A stretch of 64,000 bases of DNA from Rodentibacter caecimuris (GTDB lineage: Bacteria; Pseudomonadota; Gammaproteobacteria; Enterobacterales; Pasteurellaceae): positions 434,001-498,000 of the forward strand of contig NZ_BBXJ01000001.1 in NCBI RefSeq assembly GCF_001019715.1, given 5' to 3'. This document shows positions 19,516 to 30,599 of this stretch, piece after piece; position 1 is the first letter of the stretch; every line of letters begins with the position of its first letter. A program made the position numbers and the translations under genes. The notes beneath the pieces were generated by a model. It ran no database searches, was not told where the DNA came from, and saw nothing but the letters and a program-made list of their open reading frames with translations.

Positions 19516-20874
19516 TTATTTACCAATACAAAATGAGCTGAAAATATTACTGAGTAAATCATCCGAGGTAAATTGACCGGTAATTTCACTTAATTGTGCC
19601 TGTACCAGGCGTAATTCTTCCGCCAATAATTCTCCTGCATGAAATTCCGTTAATTGAACTAAACCGATTTGCAAATGCTCCGCCGCTTTTTCTAATGCTT
19701 CTAAATGGCGACGACGGGCTAAGAATCCGCCTTCAATACCGGTTTGGAACCCCATGGTTTGTTTTAAATGCTCACGCAATAACTGTACCCCTTTGTGTGT
19801 TTGAGCTGACAAGCTAATGATTTGATAGCCTTTTTCTTCACTCAATCCTTCTTCTTCATCAGTTAAATCAATTTTATTACGCACAATCGTCACTGGAATA
19901 TTTGTCGGTAATTTCGCTAAAAATTCTAACCGCACTTTTTCAAGATTTTGGATCTCTGTATCGCTACTGTCGAGCATTAAAATGATACGATCCGATTGTT
20001 CTATTTCAGTCCAAGCTCGGGAAATTCCAATTCGTTCCACTTCATCGGTGGCTTCACGCAGTCCCGCCGTATCAATAATATGGAGTGGCATACCATCAAT
20101 GTGAATATGTTCACGCAAAACATCACGTGTCGTTCCTGCAATATCGGTCACAATCGCCGCATCACGTCCGGCAAGAGCATTCAATAGACTGGATTTCCCT
20201 GCATTCGGGCGACCGGCAATCACGACCTTCATTCCTTCACGTAAAATCGCACCTTGTTTTGCTTCACAGCGTACATCGTCCAGCTGAGTGATAATACCCC
20301 GTAAATTCGCTTCAATTTTGCCATCCGCCAAGAAATCAATTTCCTCATCGGGAAAATCAATGGAGGCTTCTACATAAGTTCGTAAATAAATAACCGCCTC
20401 GACTAATGCATTGACTTTATGTGAAAATTCACCTTGCAATGATTTTAACGCTGAGCGGGCAGCCTGTTCGGAGGTCGCGTCAATTAAATCTGCGATAGCC
20501 TCTGCTTGAGCCAAGTCTAATTTATCATTCAAAAAAGCTTGTTCAGAAAACTCGCCCGGTCGTGCTAAACGAACACCCTCAATTTGCAAAATACGTTTCA
20601 GCAATAAATCAAGGACAACTTGTCCACCATGCCCTTGCAATTCCAATACATCTTCACCCGTAAAAGAATTCGGTGCTTTAAAATAAAGGGCAATACCTTG
20701 ATCCAATACCGTTCCATCAACATCTTTAAAAGGTAAGTAGTCCGCCATACGAGGTTTGGGACATTTCCCCAAGACGTTGTTCGCAACTTCACCCGCTAAA
20801 GGTCCGGAAATCCTTAAAATACCAATGCCACCCCGTCCCGGTGCGGTGGCTTGTGCAACGATTGTTTCTTTCAT
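19516..20874 (-). CDS. mnmE: tRNA modification GTPase MnmE
   Basis: GTPase that, with MnmG, modifies the wobble uridine of several tRNAs. N-terminal tetrahydrofolate-binding domain ([22 protein letters not shown]), helical domain, and an inserted G domain with P-loop GRPNAGKSS, then DIAGTTRD and DTAGLR. The C-terminus is CIGK, the conserved cysteine motif. The ATG at 20874 gives the standard [12 protein letters not shown] start; the frame is open nine codons further upstream. The result is 452 residues. mntP follows at 11 bases. Confidence 0.96.
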   Translation of the reverse strand: MKETIVAQATAPGRGGIGILRISGPLAGEVANNVLGKCPKPRMADYLPFKDVDGTVLDQGIALYFKAPNSFTGEDVLELQGHGGQVVLDLLLKRILQIEGVRLARPGEFSEQAFLNDKLDLAQAEAIADLIDATSEQAARSALKSLQGEFSHKVNALVEAVIYLRTYVEASIDFPDEEIDFLADGKIEANLRGIITQLDDVRCEAKQGAILREGMKVVIAGRPNAGKSSLLNALAGRDAAIVTDIAGTTRDVLREHIHIDGMPLHIIDTAGLREATDEVERIGISRAWTEIEQSDRIILMLDSSDTEIQNLEKVRLEFLAKLPTNIPVTIVRNKIDLTDEEEGLSEEKGYQIISLSAQTHKGVQLLREHLKQTMGFQTGIEGGFLARRRHLEALEKAAEHLQIGLVQLTEFHAGELLAEELRLVQAQLSEITGQFTSDDLLSNIFSSFCIGK

Positions 20875-20972
20875 AAAAAACTCTCTAAAAAATGACCGCA
20901 CTTTTATGCGGCTTAAAATACGATAGGGCGTATGCTATACAGCCTTAGAGACATCATCAACACCCAATGATG

Positions 20973-21000
20973 GAAAAAGGCACCTTTCGATGCCTTTTTC
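20973..21000 (-). terminator. Terminator after yidC
   Basis: Perfect 10-base stem GAAAAAGGCA (20973-20982) with TGCCTTTTTC (20991-21000), giving a minus-strand T run right after the yidC stop. Confidence 0.88.
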
Positions 21001-21013
21001 ATATAATTAGGGA

Positions 21014-22633
21014 TTATTTTTTACGGGAATGTAACCCTTTTTTCTCTAATCCACGGTAAATCAGTTGCTGCTGTACAATAGTGATTAGGTTAGACACTAA
21101 CCAGTATAATACCAAGCCTGACGGGAACCAGAGGAAAAAGAACATAAAGATTAGCGGCATAAAATTCATCACTTTTTGCTGCATTGGATCAGCCACCGGT
21201 GTCGGAGACATTTTTTGCAGCAAATACATAGAAATACCCATCAAAATCGGCAAAATGTAATATGGATCTTGCGCGGATAAATCTTGAATCCAGCCGAAGA
21301 ATGGCGCGTGACGAAGTTCAACAGCTTCCATAAATGTCCAATATAGTGCAATGAAAATCGGCATTTGCAGAAGAATCGGTAAACAACCGCCCAAAGGATT
21401 GACCTTTTCCTCTTTATAGAGTTTCATCATTTCTTGGCTCATACGCTGACGATCATCACCAAAACGCTCACGCATTTCTTGCATTTTTGGTTGTAACATA
21501 CGCATTTTTGCCATTGAGGTATATTGTGCTTTTGTGAGTGGATATAGAATCGCTTTAACAACAATAGTTACACAAATAATTGCCAGACCCCAGTTAGAAA
21601 CAATTCCTTGGATGAAAGTGAGTAACCAAAACAACGGTTTTGCAATAAACCATGCCCAACCATAATCAACGGTTAAGTCTAAGTTATTTGCCACTTTTGC
21701 CATATCATTTTGAAGTTTAGGCCCAGTCCACAGTGAGCTGGAAATCGTTTCTTGCGCTCCCGCCGGAATTGTCACGATTGGCCCGCGATAACCAATTGAA
21801 GCCACATTATTTTTTGTATCAGTGAGAGTATAAAGTTGATTATCCACATCTTGATTCGGAATCCATGCAGAAACAAAGTAATGTTGTAATACAGCAACCC
21901 AACCTGCTTTGGTATTGATAGAAAGATTCGCATCTTTCATATCAGAGAAACTGTATTTTTTATAATTGGTTTCTGATGAAGAATAAGCACCACCGGTATA
22001 AGTTGGCATTGCTACATTGCCACTACTTTCCACTAATGTATGTTTTAATTGCCCATAAGGCTCTACTTCAATAGTTTCACCGCTTTGATTATTAATCTTG
22101 TAATCAACATCAAGGGCATAACTGCCACGTTTTAAAACAAAGATTTTTTGATAAGTAATGCCGTCTTTTTCAAAGGTCAATGGTACTGAAAGTGAATCTT
22201 GCCCTTCAGACAGTTTAAAATTATCGCCTTCAATTTGATATTGTGCACGACCCGATTTAGTATCAATGCCATTTTTTCCAATCAAACCGCTTTGCGCAAC
22301 ATAAATATGTTTGGAAGAATCTTGTAAAAGCACAAAAGGGGTTTGAGAGTTTAATTCCGCATCATATTTTAATAATTCGGAACTCACTATATCACCGCCT
22401 AATGTATCCACTTTTAAACGGAAAACATCATTTTCTAAAGTGATAAGACGACCTTTAGCCGATGAATCTACTGAAATTTGGTTTGATGAAGCAGAACTTG
22501 CCGGCACATCAGATGCCATTGAAGTTATTTGTTCAGGTACCGGAGGCGGATTTTTATCCATTTGCCACTGCTGATAAACAAGGAAAGAAATAAAAATTAG
22601 TGCTAAGACTAATAGGCTACGTCTTGAGTCCAT
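21014..22633 (-). CDS. yidC: Membrane protein insertase YidC
   Basis: Inserts and folds inner membrane proteins, alone or with SecYEG. The 539-residue protein has an N-terminal membrane segment ([18 protein letters not shown]), a large periplasmic beta domain (about 60-330), and a C-terminal five-helix core ending in a basic tail. Its ATG overlaps the yidD stop by one base (TAATG). It is the last gene of the rpmH-rnpA-yidD-yidC cluster. Confidence 0.96.
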   Translation of the reverse strand: MDSRRSLLVLALIFISFLVYQQWQMDKNPPPVPEQITSMASDVPASSASSNQISVDSSAKGRLITLENDVFRLKVDTLGGDIVSSELLKYDAELNSQTPFVLLQDSSKHIYVAQSGLIGKNGIDTKSGRAQYQIEGDNFKLSEGQDSLSVPLTFEKDGITYQKIFVLKRGSYALDVDYKINNQSGETIEVEPYGQLKHTLVESSGNVAMPTYTGGAYSSSETNYKKYSFSDMKDANLSINTKAGWVAVLQHYFVSAWIPNQDVDNQLYTLTDTKNNVASIGYRGPIVTIPAGAQETISSSLWTGPKLQNDMAKVANNLDLTVDYGWAWFIAKPLFWLLTFIQGIVSNWGLAIICVTIVVKAILYPLTKAQYTSMAKMRMLQPKMQEMRERFGDDRQRMSQEMMKLYKEEKVNPLGGCLPILLQMPIFIALYWTFMEAVELRHAPFFGWIQDLSAQDPYYILPILMGISMYLLQKMSPTPVADPMQQKVMNFMPLIFMFFFLWFPSGLVLYWLVSNLITIVQQQLIYRGLEKKGLHSRKK

Positions 22634-22893
22634 TACTTTTTCTCATGGTTATTATTAATTTTTGGCGGAACAGGATCGAATCCGCCCGTGTTCAGGGGGT
22701 GACATTTTAATACACGTTTTAACGTAAGCCAACCACCTTTTAGTGCTCCATGTGTTTTTAATGCTTCAATACCATAGCATGAACAAGTAGGAACAAATCG
22801 ACAACGCGGCCCGATTAACGGACTAATCGCCACTTGATAAAGCCGAATTAAAACAATCAGAATTTTTGAGCCAAACGAATGTGCCGTTGCCAT
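22633..22893 (-). CDS. yidD: Membrane protein insertion efficiency factor YidD
   Basis: Small membrane-associated protein, 86 residues, that helps YidC-dependent insertion. The family pattern is complete: [20 protein letters not shown], then [15 protein letters not shown], and [13 protein letters not shown]. Its start lies inside rnpA: the two genes overlap by 37 bases in different frames, and the conserved YidD N-terminus supports the long form. Confidence 0.93.
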   Translation of the reverse strand: MATAHSFGSKILIVLIRLYQVAISPLIGPRCRFVPTCSCYGIEALKTHGALKGGWLTLKRVLKCHPLNTGGFDPVPPKINNNHEKK

Positions 22894-23216
22894 AATTTTT
22901 CCAACATCTGATGAAATGTTTTGTTATCAAGCTTACCAATTCCGCTTTTTGCCACCACAACAAAATCACACGCTGGTAATTGATATTGAGATAAACGAAA
23001 ACTTTCACGCACTAAGCGTTTAATGCGGTTACGATCATGCGCACGCGCCAAACACTTTTTAGGCACAGCTAACCCTAGGCGGGGATGATCAAGATTGTTT
23101 TTACGAGCAAGAATAGTGATTTCAGGGGTGCTAGCCCGGAACGGTTGTTCGAAAACATTTTTGAATTGAATGGGAGTCAACAAACGTAACTCCCTAGAAA
23201 AGTTAAACCTAACCAC
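22857..23216 (-). CDS. rnpA: Ribonuclease P protein component
   Basis: Protein subunit of RNase P, which trims the 5' ends of precursor tRNAs with the catalytic RNA. The 119-residue basic protein carries the hallmark [13 protein letters not shown] (near 61-73) and the N-terminal [19 protein letters not shown]. It begins 11 bases after rpmH, the near-universal order. Its 3' end overlaps yidD by 37 bases. Confidence 0.95.
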   Translation of the reverse strand: MVRFNFSRELRLLTPIQFKNVFEQPFRASTPEITILARKNNLDHPRLGLAVPKKCLARAHDRNRIKRLVRESFRLSQYQLPACDFVVVAKSGIGKLDNKTFHQMLEKLWQRHIRLAQKF

Positions 23217-23227
23217 TCAAAACGCGA

Positions 23228-23362
23228 TTATGCAGATAAACTTTTACGACCTTTAGCGCGACGACGAGCTAAAACTTGGCGACCGTTTTTGGTTGCCATG
23301 CGAGCACGAAAACCGTGGGTACGGCTACGTTTTAATACAGAAGGTTGAAATGTACGTTTCAT
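23228..23362 (-). CDS. rpmH: 50S ribosomal protein L34
   Basis: A 44-residue, highly basic ribosomal protein. Reading the minus strand from the ATG at 23362 gives [20 protein letters not shown] and ends [10 protein letters not shown], a near-identical match to L34 of other gamma-proteobacteria. A ribosome binding site (AGGTAAGTTAC region) precedes it. It is divergent from dnaA, with the shared promoter region between. Confidence 0.97.
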
Positions 23363-23688
23363 TGTAACTTACCTAAATCTCAATGTTTACTGTTTTGAAT
23401 CCAAAACAAATAAGGGTTATAAAAAATAGGACGCAATTCTAATCATAAATCAGACGTTCGTCAAACTAAGAAAGGGAATTTTTGCAAAACAATCTGCTAG
23501 CCCTTCCCAAATCTTCGCAATCATACGTAATTCAAATAAAATATCAAGTCACCTTTTTCGTTTTTTCCTTTTTCGGGAGAAGATTTTTTCTTGAGATTAT
23601 TGTAGAATCTCTAAAAATTTTTTTGATTGTACTTACCGTATCGCCAATTCATTGTAAGTAGAAAACGTAGCATTAAGGATAGTCTATC
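23363..23688. promoter_or_regulatory. Divergent rpmH/dnaA intergenic region
   Basis: These 326 bases separate divergent rpmH and dnaA and must hold both promoters. I looked for DnaA boxes (TTATNCACA, either strand) and saw none, so it does not look like the replication origin. A short inverted repeat, GAGATT and AATCTC near 23594-23612, is followed by a T run, 75 bases before dnaA. No other clear structure was seen. Confidence 0.5.
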
Positions 23689-25053
23689 GTGAGTCTCTCT
23701 AACCTTTGGCAAGATTGCCTTTCTCAATTACAAGATCAAGTTTCCGCTACCGATTTAAGCACTTGGCTTCGTCCACTACAAGCTGATACTGTCTCTCAAG
23801 ATAAAATGGTACTTTATGCTTCAAATATGTTTGTAAAAGGCTGGGTTGAAACACATTACCTCAAGCTGATTCACCAAATTTGCCAAGCGCTTTCACAAAA
23901 TCCAAACCTACAAATTATCCTGAAAGAGGGGGTAAAACCTACACCTAAAGCCGTTATTAAGCCGGTAGTGCAACCGACAGAAAGTGCGGTCAATTCCGAT
24001 GCTAAATCCGAAGTAGAAAAACCACTAAAATTTGATTCGCATCTTAACACCAAGCATGTATTTGAAAATTTTGTCGAAGGTAAATCAAACCAATTAGCTC
24101 GAGCAGTCGGACAAAAGTTGGCACAAGCGCCCGGTGAAGCAACCGCCAATCCATTCTTTTTGTATGGCGGAACGGGGCTCGGAAAAACTCACTTATTACA
24201 CGCTATTGGCAATGGTATATTGGCGAATAAACCCAATGCACGGGTACTTTATATTCACGCCAACAATTTTATGCAGCATATGGTGAAAGCCATGCGTGAT
24301 AACAATATGGATCAATTCAAAAAGTTTTATCGTTCTTTGGATGCACTATTAGTCGATGATATTCAATTTTTTGCTGAGAAAGAGAAAACCCAAGAAGAAT
24401 TTTTTCATATTTTCAATAATTTATTTGAAACCGGTCGCCAAATTATTTTAACGTCCGATCGCTATCCAAAAGAAATTGAAAAAATTGAAGAACGTTTAAA
24501 ATCCCGTTTTGGCTGGGGATTAACAACTGCGATTGAGCCTCCCGATCTAGAAACCCGCGTGGCAATCTTGTTAAAAAAGGCAGAGGAACATCAGATTCAT
24601 TTACCTGAAGAAGTCGCGTTTTTTATTGCCCAACGCTTACGCACCAATGTTCGAGAGCTTGAGGGAGCATTAAATCGCGTAAAAGCCATGCAAGATTTCA
24701 AAGGCGGAGAAATTGATATTGATTTTGTGCGTGAAACCCTAAAAGATATTCTTGCATTGCAAGAACGTTTAGTCACAATTGATAACATTCAAAAAACCGT
24801 GGCGGAGTACTATCGAATTAAAGTATCCGATTTAAAATCAAAAAGTCGCCAACGTTCTGTTACACGTCCACGTCAAATTGCGATGGCATTGGCAAAAGAA
24901 TTAACAAATCGTAGTTTACCGGAAATCGGTCGGGCCTTTGATCGGGATCACACTACTGTGCTGAACGCTTGCCGTGAAGTGCCAAAATTTCGTGAAAAAG
25001 ATAACAGCATTCAAGAAGATTGGGCGAATTTAATTCGTACCTTATCAGCATAA
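23689..25053 (+). CDS. dnaA: Chromosomal replication initiator DnaA
   Basis: AAA+ protein that opens the replication origin and acts as a transcription factor. Domain I (residues 1-80, [21 protein letters not shown]), a linker, then the AAA+ core with Walker [10 protein letters not shown] (160-168) and Walker [10 protein letters not shown], and a C-terminal DNA-binding domain with the signature [15 protein letters not shown]. The start codon is GTG (23689), common for dnaA. It is followed after 9 bases by dnaN and then recF. Confidence 0.97.
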   Translation: MSLSNLWQDCLSQLQDQVSATDLSTWLRPLQADTVSQDKMVLYASNMFVKGWVETHYLKLIHQICQALSQNPNLQIILKEGVKPTPKAVIKPVVQPTESAVNSDAKSEVEKPLKFDSHLNTKHVFENFVEGKSNQLARAVGQKLAQAPGEATANPFFLYGGTGLGKTHLLHAIGNGILANKPNARVLYIHANNFMQHMVKAMRDNNMDQFKKFYRSLDALLVDDIQFFAEKEKTQEEFFHIFNNLFETGRQIILTSDRYPKEIEKIEERLKSRFGWGLTTAIEPPDLETRVAILLKKAEEHQIHLPEEVAFFIAQRLRTNVRELEGALNRVKAMQDFKGGEIDIDFVRETLKDILALQERLVTIDNIQKTVAEYYRIKVSDLKSKSRQRSVTRPRQIAMALAKELTNRSLPEIGRAFDRDHTTVLNACREVPKFREKDNSIQEDWANLIRTLSA

Positions 25054-25062
25054 GGAGCCACT

Positions 25063-26163
25063 ATGCAATTCAGTATTTCTAGAGAAAACCTTTTAAAACC
25101 GTTACAACAAGTTTGTGGCGTATTGAGCAGTCGCCCAAATATTCCCGTATTAAATAATGTTTTGCTACAGATTAAAGACAATCGTTTAACCATTACCGGT
25201 ACTGATTTAGAAGTTGAGCTTTCAACTCAAACTCAGCTTTCCTCTTCTTCCGCTAACGGTAACTTCACGATTCCGGCAAAAAAATTCTTAGATATTTGCC
25301 GTACTTTATCCGATGAATTTGAAATTACCGTCACATTTGAAGAAGATCGCGCCATCGTACAATCAGGAAGAAGTAAATTTAACCTTGCTACGCTCCCGGC
25401 AGAAGAATATCCCAATCTCACAGACTGGCAATCAGAAGTGGATTTTGCTTTACCACAAAATACCTTACGCCGTTTAATCGAAGCAACACAATTTTCTATG
25501 GCAAACCAAGATGCCCGCTATTTCTTAAACGGGATGAAATTTGAAACGGAAGGTAATTTACTCCGCACCGTTGCAACCGATGGTCATCGCCTTGCAGTTT
25601 GTACTATTGCCCTAGAACAAGAACTACAAAATCACTCAGTAATTTTGCCACGAAAAGGGGTATTAGAACTCAATCGACTGTTGGAAAACACAGAGGAAAC
25701 AGCTCGTTTACAAATAGGTACGAATAACCTGCGTATCCATTTAAATCATATTATCTTTACATCAAAATTGATTGATGGGCGTTTCCCTGATTACCGTCGC
25801 GTGCTACCACGCAATGCGGATAAAATTGTAGAAGGTAGCTGGGAAGCCTTAAAACAGGCTTTTGTTCGTGCCTCAATTCTTTCTAATGAACGTGTACGTA
25901 GCGTACGTTTGAATTTAACCGAAAATCAACTCAAAATTACCGCCTCCAATCCGGAACACGAAGTCGCGGAGGAAATTGTGGATGTCGTGTATTCCGGAGA
26001 AGAATTGGAGGTTGGTTTCAATGTCACCTATATTTTGGACGTATTAAATACCCTAAAATGTCAACAAGTCCGTATCCGCTTAACGGATGCTTCATCCAGC
26101 TGTCTTATTGAAAATTGTGAAGACAACAGTAGTGAATATGTGATTATGCCGATGCGTCTGTAA
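25063..26163 (+). CDS. dnaN: DNA polymerase III sliding clamp DnaN
   Basis: The beta clamp, a ring that tethers DNA polymerase III to DNA. The 366 residues form three repeated clamp domains; the start MQFSISRENLLKPLQQVCGVLSSRP and the C-terminus EYVIMPMRL are diagnostic. The C-terminal MPMRL belongs to the peptide-binding pocket. It lies between dnaA and recF with one base to the recF ATG, so translation of the two is likely coupled. Confidence 0.97.
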   Translation: MQFSISRENLLKPLQQVCGVLSSRPNIPVLNNVLLQIKDNRLTITGTDLEVELSTQTQLSSSSANGNFTIPAKKFLDICRTLSDEFEITVTFEEDRAIVQSGRSKFNLATLPAEEYPNLTDWQSEVDFALPQNTLRRLIEATQFSMANQDARYFLNGMKFETEGNLLRTVATDGHRLAVCTIALEQELQNHSVILPRKGVLELNRLLENTEETARLQIGTNNLRIHLNHIIFTSKLIDGRFPDYRRVLPRNADKIVEGSWEALKQAFVRASILSNERVRSVRLNLTENQLKITASNPEHEVAEEIVDVVYSGEELEVGFNVTYILDVLNTLKCQQVRIRLTDASSSCLIENCEDNSSEYVIMPMRL

Positions 26164-26164
26164 G

Positions 26165-27265
26165 ATGGCTATTTCTCGCTTACTCATTGAAAAATTTAGA
26201 AATTTAAATGCCGTGGATCTGGAATTTGATCACGGCTTTAACTTTTTGGTCGGTAATAACGGCAGTGGAAAAACCAGTCTTTTAGAAGCAATATTCTATC
26301 TTGGTCACGGGCGATCCTTTAAAAGTGCGGTCACAAATCGTATTATTTTTTACGACGAACCACATTTCACTCTTTTCGGACAAATTAAAGAAAGCCAGCA
26401 TCAATGGTCGGTAGGACTACAAAAATTTCGACAAGGTAATACCCTTGTTAAAATCAATGGTGAAGATGGAAACAAAATTTCAGACTTGGCTCATTTACTC
26501 CCAATGCAACTCATTACACCGGAAGGATTAACTTTGCTAAATGGCGGTCCAAGTTATCGTCGGGCATTTTTAGATTGGGGATTATTTCATCATCACCTTC
26601 ACTTTCATTCCGCTTGGAGCAATCTGAACCGCCTACTAAAACAGCGTAATGCGGCACTCACCCAACAGCAATCTTATACAGCAATAAAAGCCTGGGATAT
26701 TGAGCTTGCAAAACTTGCTCATCAAGTAAGCGATTGGCGTGCAGAATATGCCGAAGCACTACGGCCGGAAATTGAACAAACCTGCCAACTTTTTTTACCG
26801 GAATTAGATATTAATGTGAGTTTTCATCAGGGGTGGGACAAAAATACCGAATATAGCGATTTGCTGCGACAAAATTTTGAACGGGATAAATTGTTAGGCT
26901 ATACTTTTTCAGGCCCACAAAAAGCAGATTTTCGTTTTAAAGCAAACGGATTACCGGTTGAAGACGTGCTTTCACGCGGTCAATTAAAACTACTTATGTG
27001 TGCCTTACGTCTTGCTCAGGGTGAACATTTGATGAAAGAAAAACAACGTCCTTGTATTTTCTTAATTGATGATTTTGCTTCAGAACTGGATCAATTCAAA
27101 CGTGAACTACTTGCCGAACGGTTACAACAAAGCGGTTCACAGGTATTTGTAACGGCAATTACACAGAGACAGCTAAAAGAAATGGAAGCCGAAAAAGGAA
27201 GATTATTTGAAGTAGAAAACGGTGTGATATCTCCACTTGAAAAAACAAATCAATTGATGATTTAG
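26165..27265 (+). CDS. recF: DNA replication and repair protein RecF
   Basis: SMC-like ATPase that loads RecA at gaps with RecO and RecR. Walker A GNNGSGKTS is at residues 30-38, the ABC-type signature LSRGQLKLLMCALRLAQ near 276, and Walker B IFLIDDFASELD near 299. The 366-residue length is normal. It ends the dnaA-dnaN-recF run; gyrB does not follow, in contrast to E. coli. A DNA uptake sequence (26324) lies in the gene. Confidence 0.96.
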   Translation: MAISRLLIEKFRNLNAVDLEFDHGFNFLVGNNGSGKTSLLEAIFYLGHGRSFKSAVTNRIIFYDEPHFTLFGQIKESQHQWSVGLQKFRQGNTLVKINGEDGNKISDLAHLLPMQLITPEGLTLLNGGPSYRRAFLDWGLFHHHLHFHSAWSNLNRLLKQRNAALTQQQSYTAIKAWDIELAKLAHQVSDWRAEYAEALRPEIEQTCQLFLPELDINVSFHQGWDKNTEYSDLLRQNFERDKLLGYTFSGPQKADFRFKANGLPVEDVLSRGQLKLLMCALRLAQGEHLMKEKQRPCIFLIDDFASELDQFKRELLAERLQQSGSQVFVTAITQRQLKEMEAEKGRLFEVENGVISPLEKTNQLMI

Positions 27266-27340
27266 GAAAAACTCAATAAGTGATACTTGAATTACTAGCC
27301 AGATCAAAAAATTAAGCAAAAAAGACCTTAACCTTGATTA

Positions 27341-27368
27341 AAAAACCCGCAAAAGTGCGGGTGTTTTT
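27341..27368. terminator. Terminator between recF and iscX
   Basis: Stem ACCCGCA (27345-27351) with TGCGGGT (27356-27362) flanked by A and T runs, suited to both convergent genes. The loop and arm form an imperfect uptake sequence. Confidence 0.85.
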
Positions 27369-27562
27369 TACTCAAATTCGTCTAACCATTTCAACAAAAT
27401 CGCTTCAAGAATCGCCTCGTTAGATTTTTGCGGATCATCATCAAAATCCTCTAGCTCGCAAATCCATTGATGTAAGTCTGTAAAACGTACTGTTTTGGGA
27501 TCAAGCTCCGGGTTGCGATCATACAATTCTTCTGCAATGAGTTGTGAATCTGTCCATTTCAT
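27368..27562 (-). CDS. iscX: Iron-sulfur assembly protein IscX
   Basis: Small acidic protein, 64 residues, that binds IscS and iron and modulates cluster assembly, much like CyaY. The family pattern is plain: [20 protein letters not shown], then [18 protein letters not shown], ending LKWLDEFE. Its start overlaps the fdx stop by one base. It is the last gene of the isc operon. Confidence 0.95.
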   Translation of the reverse strand: MKWTDSQLIAEELYDRNPELDPKTVRFTDLHQWICELEDFDDDPQKSNEAILEAILLKWLDEFE

Positions 27563-27903
27563 TAGTGAGCAGCCTCATTTGCATGATTAAGATTATATTT
27601 TGGAATTTCCACTACTAAATCTTTATCCCCCACGATACATTGACAAGAAAGGCGACTATCCATTTCCAAGCCCCATGCTTTATCTAACATATCTTCTTCT
27701 TGATCGCTGGTTTCATTTAAAGAATCAAACCCTTCACGAATAATTACATGGCAGGTTGTGCAAGCACAAGAACCATCACAAGCGTGATGAATCTCTACCC
27801 CTGCATTATGTGCCACTTCTAATAAGTTATCACCGGCAGCCGCATCCACGACCATTCCTTCCGGACAAAATTCTTCATTAGGTAAAAAAATCACTTTTGG
27901 CAT
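27562..27903 (-). CDS. fdx: [2Fe-2S] ferredoxin Fdx of the Isc system
   Basis: Adrenodoxin-type ferredoxin that supplies electrons during cluster assembly. The 113 residues hold the ligands Cys42, Cys48, Cys51 (in [10 protein letters not shown]) and Cys87 (SCQC). It lies about 80 bases after hscA and overlaps iscX by one base, the usual operon position. A DNA uptake sequence (27974-27982) sits in the gap ahead of it. Confidence 0.95.
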   Translation of the reverse strand: MPKVIFLPNEEFCPEGMVVDAAAGDNLLEVAHNAGVEIHHACDGSCACTTCHVIIREGFDSLNETSDQEEDMLDKAWGLEMDSRLSCQCIVGDKDLVVEIPKYNLNHANEAAH

Positions 27904-27982
27904 AATACTTTCCTCAACTCACAATGATTAAAAAAACAACTTCCTTTAAACTTTAAAAACTCGGCTAAATCTTACCGCACTT

Positions 27983-29842
27983 TTATAGCGTTTCCATCTC
28001 CGATACATTCTTACCGGTTAAGGCTCGATTAATACTGGCATTCATTCGTCTTGCGGCAAATTCTTGCGTTGCGGCATCTAAGGCTTTAATACCCTGTGCG
28101 ATGGCATTACGATCAACACCTTGTTTGACCTCCACTAATTGCTTCAACACCGCTTCAATATGATGAAATTCTTCAGTACTCAGCAATTCCGAGCCGTCTG
28201 CCTGTAATGCAACGATCACACTCTCAATCACACGATCTGCTTCTACGCGTTGCTCCGCTAGTTCACGTGCCTGCAAATCCTCTTGTGCATGGTCAAAAGA
28301 AGATTTAATCATTGCCGTCACTTCTTCATCAGTTAAACCATAAGAAGGTTTAATTTGAATAGATGCCTGCACTTTGGTGGATTTTTCCATCGCAGTTACA
28401 CTTAACAACCCATCGGCATCCACTTGATACGTCACACGAATATGTGCTGCACCTGCCGCTATTGGCGGAATACCACGTAAAGTAAAACGCCCGAGTGAAC
28501 GACAATCCGCCACTAATTCACGTTCACCTTGTACCACATGCACTGTCATTGCCGTTTGCCCATCTTTAAAAGTGGTAAATTCTTGTGCACGGGCGACAGG
28601 AATGGTTGTGTTACGTGGAATAATTTTTTCTACCAATCCGCCCATAGTTTCAATACCAAGCGAAAGCGGTACCACATCAAGCAATAACATATTAGTATCA
28701 GTTTTATTACCGACTAAAATATCCGCCTGAATCGCCGCCCCTAGTGCAACCACTTTATCCGGGTCAATGGACGTTAATGGTGTTTTGCCAAAAAATTCGC
28801 CCACTTGCTCACGAACATAAGGCACTCGTGTTGAACCACCAACCATCACCACATTTTGAATCTCATCTGCCGCCACATTGGCATCTTTTAATGCACGCCG
28901 ACAAGCGAGCAAAGAACGTTTTACCAGCGGGTGAATTACTTCGTTAAATTGTTCACGCGTTATTGTAATGGAAAAATCTTGCCAAGAAATGACCGCACTT
29001 TCAGCCTTGCTCAAGGCAATTTTAGCTTGACCGACAAGGGTTAATAGCTCACGTTGTTGATTAACATTCTGTGGTTGGAATTGTGTTTGTTTTATCACCC
29101 AATCGACAATGCAATGATCAAAGTCATCACCACCCAATGCCGTATCGCCACCGGTCGCTAGTACCTCAAACACGCCTTTAGACAAACGTAAGATAGAAAT
29201 ATCAAAAGTACCGCCACCTAAATCATAAACGGCAATAATGCCTTCTTGCCCACTATCCAAACCGTACGCCACCGCTGCAGCAGTGGGTTCGTTCAGTAAA
29301 CGCAATACATTCAGACCCGCCAAACGTGCCGCATCTTTTGTACTTTGGCGTTGGGCATCGTCAAAATAGGCGGGAACGGTAATCACCACTCCTGAAAGCG
29401 CGTTATCAAAACGCTGTTCTGCGATACAGTTTAAATGCGCCAAAATATCCGCAGAAACTTCTACCGGACTTTTTTTTCCTTGATTTGTAATGATTAATGG
29501 CAAGCCATTTTCACTCGCCACAAAATCATAAGGCATATTCGGATAACGTGTCTGTACATCTGTCAGGCTGCGTCCAATCAAGCGTTTCGCAGAAATTATA
29601 GTATTTTTAGGATCGCTTGATGCTTGAGCAAAGGCTTCCACACCCACTTGTTTTTCATTTTTACCATAATGAACCACTGAAGGAACCAAACTACGCTCTT
29701 GCTCATCATTTAAAATCACGGCTTGACCGCTTCTAACCGTCGCAATCAAAGAGTTGGTTGTACCTAAATCAATCCCTACCGCTAAACGATGTTGATGGGG
29801 TGCTTGTGTTTGCCCAGGTTCTGCAATTTGTAATAATGCCAT
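27983..29842 (-). CDS. hscA: Hsp70-type chaperone HscA
   Basis: Specialised Hsp70 that works with HscB to release iron-sulfur clusters from IscU. The ATPase domain begins [20 protein letters not shown] and includes [14 protein letters not shown] and the GGSTRVP motif; the substrate domain follows from about residue 390. The 619 residues match HscA rather than DnaK, which is longer with a different tail. It is separated from hscB by a DUF2625 gene. Confidence 0.95.
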   Translation of the reverse strand: MALLQIAEPGQTQAPHQHRLAVGIDLGTTNSLIATVRSGQAVILNDEQERSLVPSVVHYGKNEKQVGVEAFAQASSDPKNTIISAKRLIGRSLTDVQTRYPNMPYDFVASENGLPLIITNQGKKSPVEVSADILAHLNCIAEQRFDNALSGVVITVPAYFDDAQRQSTKDAARLAGLNVLRLLNEPTAAAVAYGLDSGQEGIIAVYDLGGGTFDISILRLSKGVFEVLATGGDTALGGDDFDHCIVDWVIKQTQFQPQNVNQQRELLTLVGQAKIALSKAESAVISWQDFSITITREQFNEVIHPLVKRSLLACRRALKDANVAADEIQNVVMVGGSTRVPYVREQVGEFFGKTPLTSIDPDKVVALGAAIQADILVGNKTDTNMLLLDVVPLSLGIETMGGLVEKIIPRNTTIPVARAQEFTTFKDGQTAMTVHVVQGERELVADCRSLGRFTLRGIPPIAAGAAHIRVTYQVDADGLLSVTAMEKSTKVQASIQIKPSYGLTDEEVTAMIKSSFDHAQEDLQARELAEQRVEADRVIESVIVALQADGSELLSTEEFHHIEAVLKQLVEVKQGVDRNAIAQGIKALDAATQEFAARRMNASINRALTGKNVSEMETL

Positions 29843-29868
29843 AATATTTCTTTCTATTTTTTTATTCG

Positions 29869-30555
29869 TTATGTCACAGAGTATGCCATGTCAAATTTTT
29901 CTTTTTCAGCAAAACAAGCATTGTAGTGGGTTTCAATATTCACTTCACGTTTTTGGCGTAATCCGATTGCAGTTGTTTTGTCTTCACTTAGATCCGGTGT
30001 AAATACAACCACTTGATTACCATCAAGCTGTTTCACATCTTCTTGCCAATTTTGCCAAAATAGATCTTGGTAGAATGCCTCTACATTGCCATTTAACGCC
30101 CAAGCTAAAAATTCGGTATAAGTAAAATTCAGATTATGCCAAGTTAAATCTTTTGGTGAAAAATAATAAATTTTGCCGAGCGCATCACCCAAAGATCCAC
30201 CGTTTAAAGCAAAATAACCGCCAATGACATCATCTGCCACTAATAAATATTTAGGTTTTTCACCTGATTTTTGGAATGATTTGCTGAAATTCCAATCCAT
30301 TAAACCGCGTGGCAATGTAAAGCTACCGGATCCCAAAATTCGTAACCAACCGTAATGAATGAGAATACCGCCTGTTTCATAAATTACTGCTCCTATTGGG
30401 GAGGAAATCGGCATTTGCATCATAAACAGTTCTCGCTCAGCACTGGTTTGCTCTTTTTTGATCACCTGGCAATCATTGCGTGCCTGAGCGATCCATTGGG
30501 AAAGGATTGGCCAAGCGGAATTTTCCTGAGAAGTCAATTGTTCAATGGTTTGCAT
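29869..30555 (-). CDS. DUF2625 protein inside the isc operon
   Basis: A 228-residue soluble protein, with no signal peptide or membrane segment. I recognise it as DUF2625-like from the pattern [27 protein letters not shown] and [20 protein letters not shown]. The fold resembles SMI1/KNR4-type or immunity-like small proteins only loosely, and I assign no function. It lies between hscB (45-base gap) and hscA (26-base gap) on the same strand, so it is very likely cotranscribed with the cluster assembly genes. Base composition looks like its neighbours. Confidence 0.75.
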   Translation of the reverse strand: MQTIEQLTSQENSAWPILSQWIAQARNDCQVIKKEQTSAERELFMMQMPISSPIGAVIYETGGILIHYGWLRILGSGSFTLPRGLMDWNFSKSFQKSGEKPKYLLVADDVIGGYFALNGGSLGDALGKIYYFSPKDLTWHNLNFTYTEFLAWALNGNVEAFYQDLFWQNWQEDVKQLDGNQVVVFTPDLSEDKTTAIGLRQKREVNIETHYNACFAEKEKFDMAYSVT

Positions 30556-30599
30556 AATTTATGGATATATCGCTAAGTTCGAGCAATTTTCATTGTACT

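Noticed and set aside
23363-23688. Replication origin next to dnaA
   Set aside because: No DnaA boxes or AT-rich 13-mer repeats were seen between rpmH and dnaA. The adjacent dnaA-dnaN-recF order alone does not mark an origin in this family.
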